25,299 nucleotides of DNA, from assembly GCA_038236995.1 (NCBI GenBank), contig JBBRZE010000080.1:1-25299 (forward strand). The letters are read 5' to 3'. The position numbers were made by a program, and so were the translations under genes. Every line of letters starts with the position of its first letter. Within the stretch, counting starts at the first letter, position 1. A model generated the notes under the pieces. That model was not told the origin of the DNA. It did no database searches and was given only the letters and a program-made list of their open reading frames with translations. This stretch comes from JAAFHB01 sp038236995 (GTDB lineage: Bacteria; Bacteroidota; Bacteroidia; Bacteroidales; Prolixibacteraceae). This document shows, piece by piece, positions 13,235-21,647 of the stretch.

Positions 13235-15667
13235 ATGATCAGTTTATTCAAAAAGGAGATCACCCAGTTTTTCGGTTCAATTACAGGGACAATGGTATCA
13301 GTAGTTTTTTTGTTACTGACTGGACTGTTTTTGTGGGTTTTTTCCGGAAATTACAATATTACTGACGGAGGTTATGCTACGTTAGAAGGTCTTTTTGAAA
13401 TAGCTCCATGGATTTATTTATTTCTGATCCCGGCTGTTACAATGCGAATGTTTGCCGACGAAAAACGGAGCGGAACCATGGAACTGCTCCTTTCACGACC
13501 TGTTACAGAATTACAGTTGATTCTTTCCAAATTTCTGGCTGCTTTGGCTGTTGTTTTGATAACGCTATTACCAACATTGATTTATTTTTTATCTGTTTAC
13601 CGTTTAGGCAATCCGGTTGGATGTGTAGATACAGGAGCGACCTGGGGAAGTTATACGGGTCTTTTTTTCCTTGCTGTCATCTATCTTACCATTGGATTAT
13701 TCGCATCTTCCGTTACCGATAACCAGATAGTCGCATTTATTCTGGCTGTTTTTACGTGTTTCATTTGGTATTCGGGTTTTGGATTCCTAGCCCGGCTACC
13801 TTTCCCGTCAAATATATCATCACTCATCGCTTCGCTTGGCATAGATGCGCATTACGAATCGGTTAGCAGAGGCGTTCTCGACAGCCGCGATTTGCTTTAT
13901 TTTCTTTTGATGGCCGGCTTTTTTATTATGCTCACACGTATTGTGTTGGAATGGAAACGAAGACCTATGAGAAGATCTGCAAACCATTTAATTGTATATA
14001 TCACTATTGTATTGATTGTTGCATTTATTTCGGGTAGTAATTTTTTTCGACTTGATTTCACAACCGAAAAAAGGTTCACGCTATCGTCTCAAACCCGTCA
14101 ATTGTTGAAGAAGGTGAATGCACCTATAGAGGCGGAGATTTTACTTGCCGGCGATCTGCCTCCCGGCTTTATGAAATTACAGTCGGCAGCCGTTGAAAAG
14201 TTGCACGATATAAAAATCTACTGCGATCAACCAATCAATATACATACCACAGATCCCTATGACGTTGTTCCAACAGTAGGCGATAAAAATAAGTATTTTG
14301 AAAGCTTACTTGCGAAAGGAATTGCACCGGTAAATCTTCGGATTAGTAGTGAGCAGGGAGTTACAACAAAGACAGTATTCCCTACAATCGTTTTTCGGGC
14401 AAATGGTAATGAAGTGGCTATTAATTTATTGAAAAACGACCCTTTCCTACGCGACGAGGAAAACCTGATCCGTTCCGTCGAACTGCTTGAATATGAATTT
14501 GCGCGTGGATTGAAGTTGCTTTTCCAGGAAAAAAGGGAGAATATCGCATTTCTGACTGGTCACGATGAATTGGAGGAGGTTCAGGTACACGACATTTCCT
14601 ACACACTTTCCGAAAGTTTCAATATTCATCGGATTACATCTAAAGATCTCCTGTCCGTTCCCGACAGTTTTAAAATGTTAATAGTTGCAAATCCCACTAA
14701 ACCATTTTCCGAAAAAGATAAATTTGCGATCGATCAATATCTGATGCGTGGTGGCCGGATCATGTGGTTGCTCGATCCGGTGAGTGTCAGTCTTGATAGT
14801 CTGTCTAACGGCATGTCGACGATGGCTTTTCCACGGGAACTTAACCTGGGGGATCAACTTTTTCACTATGGTGTGAGATTCAATTCAGATCTTATCCAAG
14901 ATGTTGAATGTCAGCAAATAAAAGTAAATACTGCATTGGTCGGTCAACCACCGAAATATTCGAATGCTCCATGGTATTTTTCGCCGCTGTTGACGCCATC
15001 TCAAAATCATCCGATAGGGAAAAACGTCAATCGAGTGCTGTCAGAATTTGTGAGTTCGATCGACCTGGTAGGTGAGAGTGAATTACGGAAAAGCACCATT
15101 ATCCTGACGTCGTCACCTTATGCCAGATCGAATCAAAGTCCTATGATTGTGAATCTTGCAATGATTGATGCCCCGCCGGCACGTAGTCTGTTTAGCAAGC
15201 AATTTATCCCTGCTGGCATATTATCTGAAGGGAAGTTTACTTCAGTTTTTAAAAACCGGATGGTTCAGGAGTTTGGAATTGCACAAGGGACACCAGTAAT
15301 TCCGGAAAGCAAGGAGACAAAAATGATCTTTTTATCGGATGGAGGGCTCATTGCCAATAAATTAAGTTATAAGGAGGGGAAGTACGTGCCTTTGCCGCTC
15401 GGATATGATAAAGTTTCGAACATTACTTTTGGGAACAAGGAGTTTTTAGTCAATGCCGTTCACTATCTTTGCGACGATTCCGGCTTGATGGAGTTGCGCT
15501 CTCGCACCATGCAAATGCGTTTACTCGATAAAGTAAAATTACGGGAGCAAAAGTTGTTTTGGCAGCTTTTAAATGTTCTTCTTCCGGTGGCTTTGATCTT
15601 AACCGGCGGAATCATGTTTTGGTTTTTAAGACGCAGAAAGTATGCGAGACAGAATTCTGATAATTAA
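13235..15667 (+). CDS. GldF-GldG fusion, ABC transporter permease and substrate-side protein
   Basis: The 810-residue protein joins two proteins that are separate in Flavobacterium (GldF about 241 and GldG about 560 residues). Residues 1-240 are an ABC-2-type permease with about six membrane segments and the typical RMFADEKRSGTMELLLSRPV (71-90) between the second and third. After a basic linker near 241-250 (KRRPMRRSAN) comes GldG: a membrane anchor (252-266), a large extracytoplasmic domain containing FLTGHDELEEV and MLIVANPTKPFSEKDKFAIDQYL-like segments, and a C-terminal anchor (LLPVALILTGGIMFWF) before a basic tail. GldA, GldF and GldG form an ABC transporter associated with gliding; no GldA ATPase is in this window. 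The reading frame is continuous, so this is a true fusion and not a frameshift. Confidence 0.87.
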   Translation: MISLFKKEITQFFGSITGTMVSVVFLLLTGLFLWVFSGNYNITDGGYATLEGLFEIAPWIYLFLIPAVTMRMFADEKRSGTMELLLSRPVTELQLILSKFLAALAVVLITLLPTLIYFLSVYRLGNPVGCVDTGATWGSYTGLFFLAVIYLTIGLFASSVTDNQIVAFILAVFTCFIWYSGFGFLARLPFPSNISSLIASLGIDAHYESVSRGVLDSRDLLYFLLMAGFFIMLTRIVLEWKRRPMRRSANHLIVYITIVLIVAFISGSNFFRLDFTTEKRFTLSSQTRQLLKKVNAPIEAEILLAGDLPPGFMKLQSAAVEKLHDIKIYCDQPINIHTTDPYDVVPTVGDKNKYFESLLAKGIAPVNLRISSEQGVTTKTVFPTIVFRANGNEVAINLLKNDPFLRDEENLIRSVELLEYEFARGLKLLFQEKRENIAFLTGHDELEEVQVHDISYTLSESFNIHRITSKDLLSVPDSFKMLIVANPTKPFSEKDKFAIDQYLMRGGRIMWLLDPVSVSLDSLSNGMSTMAFPRELNLGDQLFHYGVRFNSDLIQDVECQQIKVNTALVGQPPKYSNAPWYFSPLLTPSQNHPIGKNVNRVLSEFVSSIDLVGESELRKSTIILTSSPYARSNQSPMIVNLAMIDAPPARSLFSKQFIPAGILSEGKFTSVFKNRMVQEFGIAQGTPVIPESKETKMIFLSDGGLIANKLSYKEGKYVPLPLGYDKVSNITFGNKEFLVNAVHYLCDDSGLMELRSRTMQMRLLDKVKLREQKLFWQLLNVLLPVALILTGGIMFWFLRRRKYARQNSDN

Positions 15668-15859
15668 TTAGATACTGATAGCAGAGCCGATATTTAATTT
15701 CATAATTAGGGTAATTTTAAAATAATTACCATCTGAAATTGTTTAATCATTGAATATTTGTAAATTCGTGAATTCCTGCAATCGAGATTTTTGATCTCTT
15801 TTGTCAATTAAGAGAGAGAAATAGAAATATATAATAAACTAATTTAAGAGCATAAGCCG

Positions 15860-16987
15860 ATGAAATTTGTCGTTTCAAGTACCGAATTGCTGAAGCATCT
15901 GAATGCGATCAGCAGGGTGATCAGTAGTAAGAATACCTTACCTATTCTTGATAATTTTCTATTAAAACTCGAAGGAAAATCTTTGATGATTACGGCTTCT
16001 GACTTGGAAACCACCCTGATCACAAAGATCGAGCTAGAAAATTCGGAGGAAGAGGGTTTGATTGCCATTCAGGCAAAAATTATGCTCGATACGTTGAAAG
16101 AGTTTCCTGAGCAGCCTCTTACTTTTAACATCGATACTGAAACGATGGCGGTTGAGATTCTCTCAGCGAATGGTAAATTCTCAATTGTTGGGCATAACGG
16201 CGAAGACTTCCCGGTTTTACCTAAGATTGGAGAAAAACATCACGAGATAAATCTTGCTCACGATCTGTTACTTACAGGCATCAATAAAACCCTGTTTGCA
16301 ACCGCCGATGACGAATTACGTCCGGTGATGAATGGTATCTTTATTGAGCTTTCTCCTGAAGAAATTACGTTCGTTGCATCCGATGCACATAAACTTGTAA
16401 GGTACAAACGAAGTGATGCAAAATACAATGATGTAGCCTCTTTCATTCTTCCTAAAAAGCCGGCTTCGTTGCTTAAAAATCTTCTTCCACGCGAAGACTC
16501 GGATGTAAAACTTGAATTCGACGAAAAGAATGCATTTTTCACGCTGAGCGGTTTTAAGATGGTGTGCCGGCTGGTTGAAGGGAAATACCCGGCCTATAAT
16601 TCTGTTATTCCATTGAATAATCCGAATGAAATGATTGTCGATCGTGTCGAATTTTACACAACGCTTAAACGTGTTTCGGTTTTTGCCAATCAGGCAAGCA
16701 ACCTTGTTCGGTTGAAACTGACCCCGTCAGAATTGATTGTTTCGGCTCAGGATATCGATTTTGCAATCTCGGCTGTTGAGACAATTAAATGTGAATATGA
16801 TGGTCAGCCCATGGAAATTGGGTTCAAGTCAACCTTCCTTGTCGAAATTCTTTCAAACCTCTCTTCCGAAGATGTGAAGATGAAATTATCAGATCCTTCA
16901 AGGGCAGGACTATTGCTGCCAGCTGAAAAAGAGCTTGAATATGAAGATGTTCTGATGCTATTAATGCCAATGATGATCAATGCTTAA
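15860..16987 (+). CDS. dnaN: DNA polymerase III beta subunit (sliding clamp)
   Basis: This 375-residue protein forms the ring-shaped dimer that tethers DNA polymerase III to DNA and recruits other replication and repair factors. Typical beta-clamp blocks are present: LPILDNFLLKLEGKSL with TASDLETTL in domain I, NGIFIELSPEEITFVASDAHKLVRY in domain II, and EGKYPAYNSVIP leading into domain III. The C-terminus LLMPMMINA is the conserved end that lines the peptide-binding pocket. The length and ATG 15860 are standard. A strong terminator follows. The 192-base gap before it has a weak AT-rich dyad (15710-15730) and no exact promoter box that I can see. Confidence 0.96.
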   Translation: MKFVVSSTELLKHLNAISRVISSKNTLPILDNFLLKLEGKSLMITASDLETTLITKIELENSEEEGLIAIQAKIMLDTLKEFPEQPLTFNIDTETMAVEILSANGKFSIVGHNGEDFPVLPKIGEKHHEINLAHDLLLTGINKTLFATADDELRPVMNGIFIELSPEEITFVASDAHKLVRYKRSDAKYNDVASFILPKKPASLLKNLLPREDSDVKLEFDEKNAFFTLSGFKMVCRLVEGKYPAYNSVIPLNNPNEMIVDRVEFYTTLKRVSVFANQASNLVRLKLTPSELIVSAQDIDFAISAVETIKCEYDGQPMEIGFKSTFLVEILSNLSSEDVKMKLSDPSRAGLLLPAEKELEYEDVLMLLMPMMINA

Positions 16988-17012
16988 CGCTTGAATTTAT
17001 ATTTATTAAAGG

Positions 17013-17048
17013 CCTGGTAGTTTTCAGACTGCCGGGTTTTTTGTTTTT
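17013..17048 (+). terminator. Strong terminator after dnaN
   Basis: CCTGGTAGT (17013-17021) pairs with ACTGCCGGG (17028-17036) over nine positions, two of them G-U, around a six-base loop. A long T-rich run (17037-17048) follows. It ends only 16 bases before the exonuclease start codon. Confidence 0.88.
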
Positions 17049-17064
17049 AATTTAATATTTTATT

Positions 17065-17874
17065 GTGAAACTTAATCTTAAAAATCCACTTGTATTTCTT
17101 GATCTTGAGACCACAGGGATCAATGTCGTAACAGATCGTATTGTGGAGATCGCGTTGTTAAAAATTTTCCCCGATGGAAGGGAAGAGGAGAAGTTACAGC
17201 GGATCAATCCCGGAATTCCTATTCCGGCACAATCATCTGCTATTCATGGCATTTACGATGAAGATGTAAAAGATGCGCCCCTTTTCAAAGAGGTTGCAAA
17301 AATATATGCCAAATTCATTGAAGGATGCGACCTTGCAGGTTTCAATTCAACACGGTTTGATATTCCCTTGCTCACTGAGGAATTTTTAAGAGTTGATATT
17401 GACCTTGATCTGAAGAAACATAAATTCGTCGATGTCCAGATCATCTTCCATCGCATGGAGAAAAGGACACTGGCAGCGGCTTATAAATTCTATCTTTCGG
17501 AAGAATTTGAGAATGCGCATAGTGCAATGGCTGATACAAAAGCCACTTATGAAGTTTTAAAAGCGCAACTTGACCGATATGAAGGGGTTGAATTTGACGA
17601 TAACGGAAAGAAATCATGTCCTGTGGTAAACAGTGTTGATGCTTTAGCTTCATTTTCAGCATTTGATAAGAGTGTTGATTTCGCGGGACGGATCGTTTAT
17701 GATGAAAAAGGAGTTGAAGTCTTCAATTTTGGAAAACACAAAGGAAAGCCTGTAGAAAAGGTCCTTCGGGAAGAGCCCGGATATTTTGCATGGATGATGC
17801 AGGGCGAGTTTCCGCTTTATACCAAAAAAGTATTGACTGCCATAAAACTGAAGGAATTAAATAGGAAAGTGTAG
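17065..17874 (+). CDS. DnaQ-like 3'-5' exonuclease
   Basis: The 269-residue protein belongs to the DEDDh exonuclease superfamily (DNA polymerase III epsilon / exonuclease X type) and should remove nucleotides from 3' ends in proofreading or repair. Exo I is VFLDLETTGIN (about 11-21, with catalytic D and E); exo II is AGFNSTRFDIPLL (about 92-104); exo III is HSAMADTKATYEVL (His and Asp). The C-terminal part has FNFGKHKGKPVEKV and YFAWMMQGEFP, a small accessory domain like that at the end of exonuclease X (DUF3820-like). The start is GTG at 17065. It lies next to dnaN but after a strong terminator, so it needs readthrough or a promoter inside the T-rich region. Confidence 0.88.
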   Translation: MKLNLKNPLVFLDLETTGINVVTDRIVEIALLKIFPDGREEEKLQRINPGIPIPAQSSAIHGIYDEDVKDAPLFKEVAKIYAKFIEGCDLAGFNSTRFDIPLLTEEFLRVDIDLDLKKHKFVDVQIIFHRMEKRTLAAAYKFYLSEEFENAHSAMADTKATYEVLKAQLDRYEGVEFDDNGKKSCPVVNSVDALASFSAFDKSVDFAGRIVYDEKGVEVFNFGKHKGKPVEKVLREEPGYFAWMMQGEFPLYTKKVLTAIKLKELNRKV

Positions 17875-17901
17875 AATCTTTTATTTTTCAAATAGATAGT
17901 T

Positions 17902-18015
17902 ATGAAACGAGCATGTTCGTTAAACTTAAATAAGGATGGAAATTTCACATGCGAGTTCCATTCGACCATAAAAAACAAATTATTTACGGATGAAAATCAT
18001 TTGCATAGGTCGTAA
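17902..18015 (+). CDS. 37-codon upstream ORF overlapping the FAH-family gene start
   Basis: ATG 17902 is 27 bases after the exonuclease stop; the frame runs to TAA at 18013-18015. It encodes MKRACSLNLN...CEFHSTIKN..., similar to the 29-residue ORF before lpxB. Compared with that copy, about one base is missing near codon 23, so here the ORF does not end at the next start but runs 26 bases into the downstream gene in another frame. The start of the FAH-family gene (17990) lies inside it. Either it is a second leader peptide that couples differently, or a decaying copy of a repeated leader. Confidence that it is translated is low to moderate. Confidence 0.38.
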   Translation: MKRACSLNLNKDGNFTCEFHSTIKNKLFTDENHLHRS

Positions 18016-18601
18016 TTATTTAAAACATGCCCGCGAACTCGAGCATGATATTCCCACGGAACCGGTTTTTTTTATGAAACCCGATTCATCATTATTGCTG
18101 GATAACAGGCATTTCTATATCCCGGGATTTTCGAATGAAGTTCATTACGAAGTTGAATTGATTGTCAAGATTAACCGTTTGGGAAAGAGCATCGAAGCCC
18201 GTTATGCGCATCGTTACTACGACGAAATTGGTCTGGGCGTTGATTTCACTGCCCGCGATTTGCAACGTCAGCTCATCGAAAAAGGATTACCATGGGAAAA
18301 GTCCAAAGCATTCGATTCTGCAGCAGTACTTGGTGGATTTATTCCCAAGGAAGAGTTGGGTGATCTTGGTCAGATTGATTTCTCGCTTCGAAAGAACGGA
18401 GAAGTGGTGCAACAGGGAAATTCACGCGATATGATTTTTGCTGTCGATACCATCATCGAATATATTTCGCAGTTTGTGACATTAAAGATTGGAGATCTGA
18501 TTTATACAGGTACTCCGGCGGGTGTCGGGCCGGTTAAAATCGATGACCAACTCGAAGGATTTATCGGTGAAAGGAAAATGTTCGACTTTTTGGTGAAGTA
18601 G
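17990..18601 (+). CDS. Fumarylacetoacetate hydrolase (FAH) family protein
   Basis: This 203-residue single-domain FAH-family enzyme is cytoplasmic and metal-dependent; family members cleave C-C bonds (acylpyruvases), decarboxylate oxaloacetate or isomerise. Metal ligands are seen as Glu residues in HYEVELIVKI (about 52-61) and Asp in GVDFTARDLQ. WEKSKAFDSAAVLGGFIP and IYTGTPAGVGPV are the other signature blocks. The length matches the short YcgM-like form, which lacks the N-terminal domain of true fumarylacetoacetase. No aromatic degradation genes are nearby, so a housekeeping role such as acylpyruvate or oxaloacetate clean-up is more likely. ATG 17990 is inside the upstream 37-codon ORF. Confidence 0.88.
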   Translation: MKIICIGRNYLKHARELEHDIPTEPVFFMKPDSSLLLDNRHFYIPGFSNEVHYEVELIVKINRLGKSIEARYAHRYYDEIGLGVDFTARDLQRQLIEKGLPWEKSKAFDSAAVLGGFIPKEELGDLGQIDFSLRKNGEVVQQGNSRDMIFAVDTIIEYISQFVTLKIGDLIYTGTPAGVGPVKIDDQLEGFIGERKMFDFLVK

Positions 18602-18614
18602 TTATATAGAAATA

Positions 18615-18645
18615 GGTTGAGATAATTCGAAGAATTATTTCAACC
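18615..18645. terminator. Two-way hairpin between the FAH-family gene and pgl
   Basis: GGTTGA-G-ATAATTC (18615-18628) pairs with GAATTAT-T-TCAACC (18632-18645) around the loop GAA: a 14-position stem with one G-U pair. It sits between two convergent genes and includes the pgl stop codon (18640-18642). T-runs on both sides are weak, so it may be a modest terminator or an mRNA 3'-end protector. Confidence 0.65.
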
Positions 18646-19371
18646 CATTTTCATATTTCCTTTCAAACTCGCTTCATCTCCAAACCAATGCAATTCTCCT
18701 TCAGGTTGGATATGCGCAGCCGGATAGTTCAGGTAATTTCCCGAATGTTGTATTATTTCATTGAAAATCTTTGATTTTGAAGCTCCCGAAATCAGAAAGG
18801 CAACTCTTTTTGCATTATTAATTACTTTGCCGGTCAAGGTAATGCGCTGTTGACCAGTATTTGGATGAAAGGCAATTCCGGTGGACTCATCTGATTCCAT
18901 TAATTGCATCTGTTCCGGAAAAATAGAGGCGGTATGTCCGTCATCTCCCAAACCAAGCATAATCAGATCGAAAACGGGCCAATTATTTAGTATCGGAATT
19001 AGCGATCGCATTTCCAATCCATATCTTTTCGCCTCCTCATTTGGGTGATCTTCACCTTTTATCCTGTGTATTTGACTCTGAGATATCCCAATCTTCCAGA
19101 AAAGGAGTTTATTCACAACGCCAAAATTACTTTCCGGGTCGTAAGGTGCCACCATTCGTTCGTCGCCCCACCAAAATTGGATTTTATGCCATGGCATTTC
19201 ATGTGAATACTTTTCAGATAAGCGTGAAAAAAGCATCGACGGTGTTTTTCCACCCGATAATGCAAGGTGAAAAGTATCTCCTGGAGTTTCAATTACCCAG
19301 CTAATTAATTGTAAGGCAAATGCGTCCGCGAGATCTTCGGGCGTTTTGCTGGTATGAATAAAAGGGTTCAT
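18640..19371 (-). CDS. pgl: 6-phosphogluconolactonase
   Basis: This 243-residue cytoplasmic enzyme hydrolyses 6-phosphogluconolactone to 6-phosphogluconate, the second step of the oxidative pentose phosphate pathway. LALSGGKTPSMLFSRL is the phosphate-binding N-terminal signature, followed by WWGDERMVAPYDPESNFG and LIMLGLGDDGHTASIFPE, all diagnostic for the DevB/Pgl type. The length is normal. It begins 18 bases after zwf on the same strand, so both enzymes are made from one transcript. Confidence 0.95.
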   Translation of the reverse strand: MNPFIHTSKTPEDLADAFALQLISWVIETPGDTFHLALSGGKTPSMLFSRLSEKYSHEMPWHKIQFWWGDERMVAPYDPESNFGVVNKLLFWKIGISQSQIHRIKGEDHPNEEAKRYGLEMRSLIPILNNWPVFDLIMLGLGDDGHTASIFPEQMQLMESDESTGIAFHPNTGQQRITLTGKVINNAKRVAFLISGASKSKIFNEIIQHSGNYLNYPAAHIQPEGELHWFGDEASLKGNMKMG

Positions 19372-19389
19372 TGATTGAAAATAAAGGAT

Positions 19390-20895
19390 TTATAACTCAC
19401 AATACAATCCGTCATCTGACAGATTCTTACATGGATACCGCCAGGTTTTATCACCATCGATGAGTCCGTCAGATTCGTAAGGTCCCCAAGTTCCTGCAGG
19501 ATAACCATATATGGGTATTGCGGGATCATTCTCCCAGGCATCAAGTATGGGTTGAATGAAATTCCAGGCCGCTTCGACGGTGTCACCACGCGAGAAGAGT
19601 GTCGCATCGCCATGTAACGAATCAAGTATCAGGCGTTCATAGGCTGCCGGCAATTGAATATCAGTAAGACTTGAATAGTGAAAATCCATGTTTACCTGAT
19701 TTACCTTGAAGCCGGCTCCTGGTTCTTTTGTGTTGAATTTCAGCAATATACCTTCGTCGGGTTGTATTCTGATAATAAGCTGATTGGGTTTGTATTGTTC
19801 AAATCCTTTCTGATCAAAAAGATGATGCGGGGTAGGCTTGAATTCTATAACGATTTCCGTTACCCTTGTCGGAAGTTTTTTTCCCGTCCTTATATAGAAG
19901 GGGACGTCAGCCCATCGCCAGTTATCGATGTAAAACTTCATCGCTACAAAGGTTTCGGTGTGAGAATCGGGATCGACTCCCGGCTCTTCGCGATATCCGG
20001 CTATCGACTGTCCTTTTATTGTCGAAGCGGTATATTGACCCCTGATCACTTGCTTATGAATATTCTCCGGTTTTATAGGTTGTAAAGATTGGAATACTTT
20101 CATCACCTCATGCCTTATCGCATCTGCTTCTATCACAACGGGCGGTTCCATCGCGACCATTCCCACCATCTGAAGCAAATGGTTTTGTACCATGTCGCGC
20201 ATGGCTCCCGAATGGTCGTAATATCCCCCACGCCCTTCAACACCAAGACTTTCCGCGGATGAAATCTCAACCCGTTCGATAAAATTTCGGTTCCAGACTG
20301 GTTCGAAAATTCCGTTGGCAAACCGCGTTACCATCAGGTTTTGAACAGTTTCCTTCCCAAGATAATGATCAATCCGATAGATCTGGTTCTCTTCATAATT
20401 TTTCAGGAGACTAATATTAAGGTTTTTGGCGCTGGTGAGGTTAATGCCAAAGGGTTTTTCGACAATCAGTCTTTTAAAACCATCTGACTGGTTATTAAGA
20501 TCTGCAAGCGCGAGCTTTTCAGGAATTACATCGTAAAGATTGGGCGGGGTAGAGAGATAGAACAGGTAATTTGAAGGGATATTCAAGGATTTTCTGAGAA
20601 TTTCTAACCTGTCTTTCAACTTTTGATAGTCGTCCTGCAATTCATAATCGATTGTTTGATAAAAGATATGGTTTAGAAACTGTGAATTAGTTTCTTCATC
20701 AGCTGGTAAAAACTCATTCATTCGTTGGCGAAAAGCTACATCTGTAAAAGGCGTTCGACTGGTACCTACTATTGCAAAATTATCGGGTAGCAGATGATGA
20801 ATGAATAATTTTTGAATTGCCGGAATTAGCATTCTTTTTGTCAGATCGCCGGAAGCGCCGAAAATAACAATGATATGTGGATCAGGTATTATCAT
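19390..20895 (-). CDS. zwf: Glucose-6-phosphate 1-dehydrogenase
   Basis: This enzyme oxidises glucose-6-phosphate to 6-phosphogluconolactone and produces NADPH, opening the oxidative pentose phosphate pathway. With ATG 20895 the protein has 501 residues. GASGDLTKR (13-21) is the dinucleotide-binding loop, EKPFG (146-150) is the conserved Lys-Pro block, and RIDHYLGKE (174-182) is the active-site signature with the catalytic His. An in-frame TTG at 20940 would add 15 residues, but that stretch is encoded by a perfect inverted repeat, and family members start close to the nucleotide-binding loop. The hairpin ends two bases before ATG 20895 and may control translation. The order zwf-pgl is common. 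Confidence 0.95.
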   Translation of the reverse strand: MIIPDPHIIVIFGASGDLTKRMLIPAIQKLFIHHLLPDNFAIVGTSRTPFTDVAFRQRMNEFLPADEETNSQFLNHIFYQTIDYELQDDYQKLKDRLEILRKSLNIPSNYLFYLSTPPNLYDVIPEKLALADLNNQSDGFKRLIVEKPFGINLTSAKNLNISLLKNYEENQIYRIDHYLGKETVQNLMVTRFANGIFEPVWNRNFIERVEISSAESLGVEGRGGYYDHSGAMRDMVQNHLLQMVGMVAMEPPVVIEADAIRHEVMKVFQSLQPIKPENIHKQVIRGQYTASTIKGQSIAGYREEPGVDPDSHTETFVAMKFYIDNWRWADVPFYIRTGKKLPTRVTEIVIEFKPTPHHLFDQKGFEQYKPNQLIIRIQPDEGILLKFNTKEPGAGFKVNQVNMDFHYSSLTDIQLPAAYERLILDSLHGDATLFSRGDTVEAAWNFIQPILDAWENDPAIPIYGYPAGTWGPYESDGLIDGDKTWRYPCKNLSDDGLYCEL

Positions 20896-20897
20896 GT

Positions 20898-20929
20898 CTA
20901 TAATATTTTCCTTAGGATAAATATTATAG
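20898..20929 (-). promoter_or_regulatory. Perfect inverted repeat at the zwf start
   Basis: CTATAATATTT (20898-20908) and AAATATTATAG (20919-20929) are exact 11-bp arms; TCC/GGA can extend the stem inside with one bulge. In the zwf mRNA the hairpin ends two bases before the ATG and its loop side carries the only purine-rich AAGGA that could act as a ribosome-binding site. It could be an RNA switch on translation or a DNA operator. It has no T-run and is not a terminator. Confidence 0.55.
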
Positions 20930-20987
20930 AGACGTTTCAAAGCCTCTATTGTTCAATTCATCAGGGAGAAAATAATTTCTTCGCCTA

Positions 20988-21647
20988 CTAATTGTGAAAT
21001 TCGTTCTCGTCAACCATGCCCCAGACCATGAGCACTTCGCCTACTATCTTATAATCCAGTGGGATGGGTATAGGACCTGATTTGTGGTTAAAAATTCCCT
21101 GCAATGAACCAGTATCCTTAACAGATTTTCCAAGTAAAATCCGGATATCAGTTGCAAATTCAATATTACTAAATGGCACCATTTTATAGATGGCCTCTTT
21201 TGCGCACCAATGTATTAACATCAGATGATTTGAAAGCGCTTCTTCTTCATTGCAGACTGCTAACTCTTCCGGTGAAAGAAAGCGACTTCCAACTTTCCCA
21301 ACCTTTCGGGAAATAAGTTCAATATCAATGCCTGGCATAGCAATAGAATGAAGGATTATTGCAATGTATCCTGTTGAGTGTGAGATGCTTATATTAGTAG
21401 CGCTATCTTCCAGGTAGGGACGGCCATCGATATGGTATTTAATAAGGTGTTGTTCAGTAATTAGTTCGTTGAGAAGTGCTCTTGTAGCAAGCCATTCTTT
21501 TTTACGGTGGATAGCAGTAATTCCGGAATAGGTAATTGTGTCTGGAGCAGTAAGATTGGCTAATCCCAGCAATGTTTCGATCTCTTCGGAAACTTTCCAA
21601 AGGCCGATTTCCACGTTGTCGATATTTTCATGAAGTATCAGTGGCAT
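20988..21647 (-). CDS. 4'-phosphopantetheinyl transferase superfamily protein
   Basis: This 219-residue Sfp-type enzyme transfers the 4'-phosphopantetheine arm of coenzyme A to a serine of carrier proteins used in fatty acid or secondary metabolite synthesis. The key motifs are present: GIDIELISR (about 110-118) with the Mg-binding Asp and Glu, FLSPEEL, and WCAKEAIYKM with the catalytic Lys-Glu. The N-terminal RKKEWLATRALL matches the usual CoA-binding block of the family. The length is normal for a pseudo-dimeric Sfp-like protein. Its ATG overlaps the gldD stop by one base (TAATG), so it is translationally coupled to the gld genes. The target carrier protein cannot be told from this window. 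Confidence 0.88.
   Translation of the reverse strand: MPLILHENIDNVEIGLWKVSEEIETLLGLANLTAPDTITYSGITAIHRKKEWLATRALLNELITEQHLIKYHIDGRPYLEDSATNISISHSTGYIAIILHSIAMPGIDIELISRKVGKVGSRFLSPEELAVCNEEEALSNHLMLIHWCAKEAIYKMVPFSNIEFATDIRILLGKSVKDTGSLQGIFNHKSGPIPIPLDYKIVGEVLMVWGMVDENEFHN

Noticed and set aside
15710..15730. GGTAATT/AATTACC hairpin between gldFG and dnaN
   Set aside because: AT-rich 7-bp stem without a T-run; too weak to call a terminator.
19678..20085. 135-codon plus-strand frame inside zwf
   Set aside because: Antisense to conserved zwf coding sequence, no motif.
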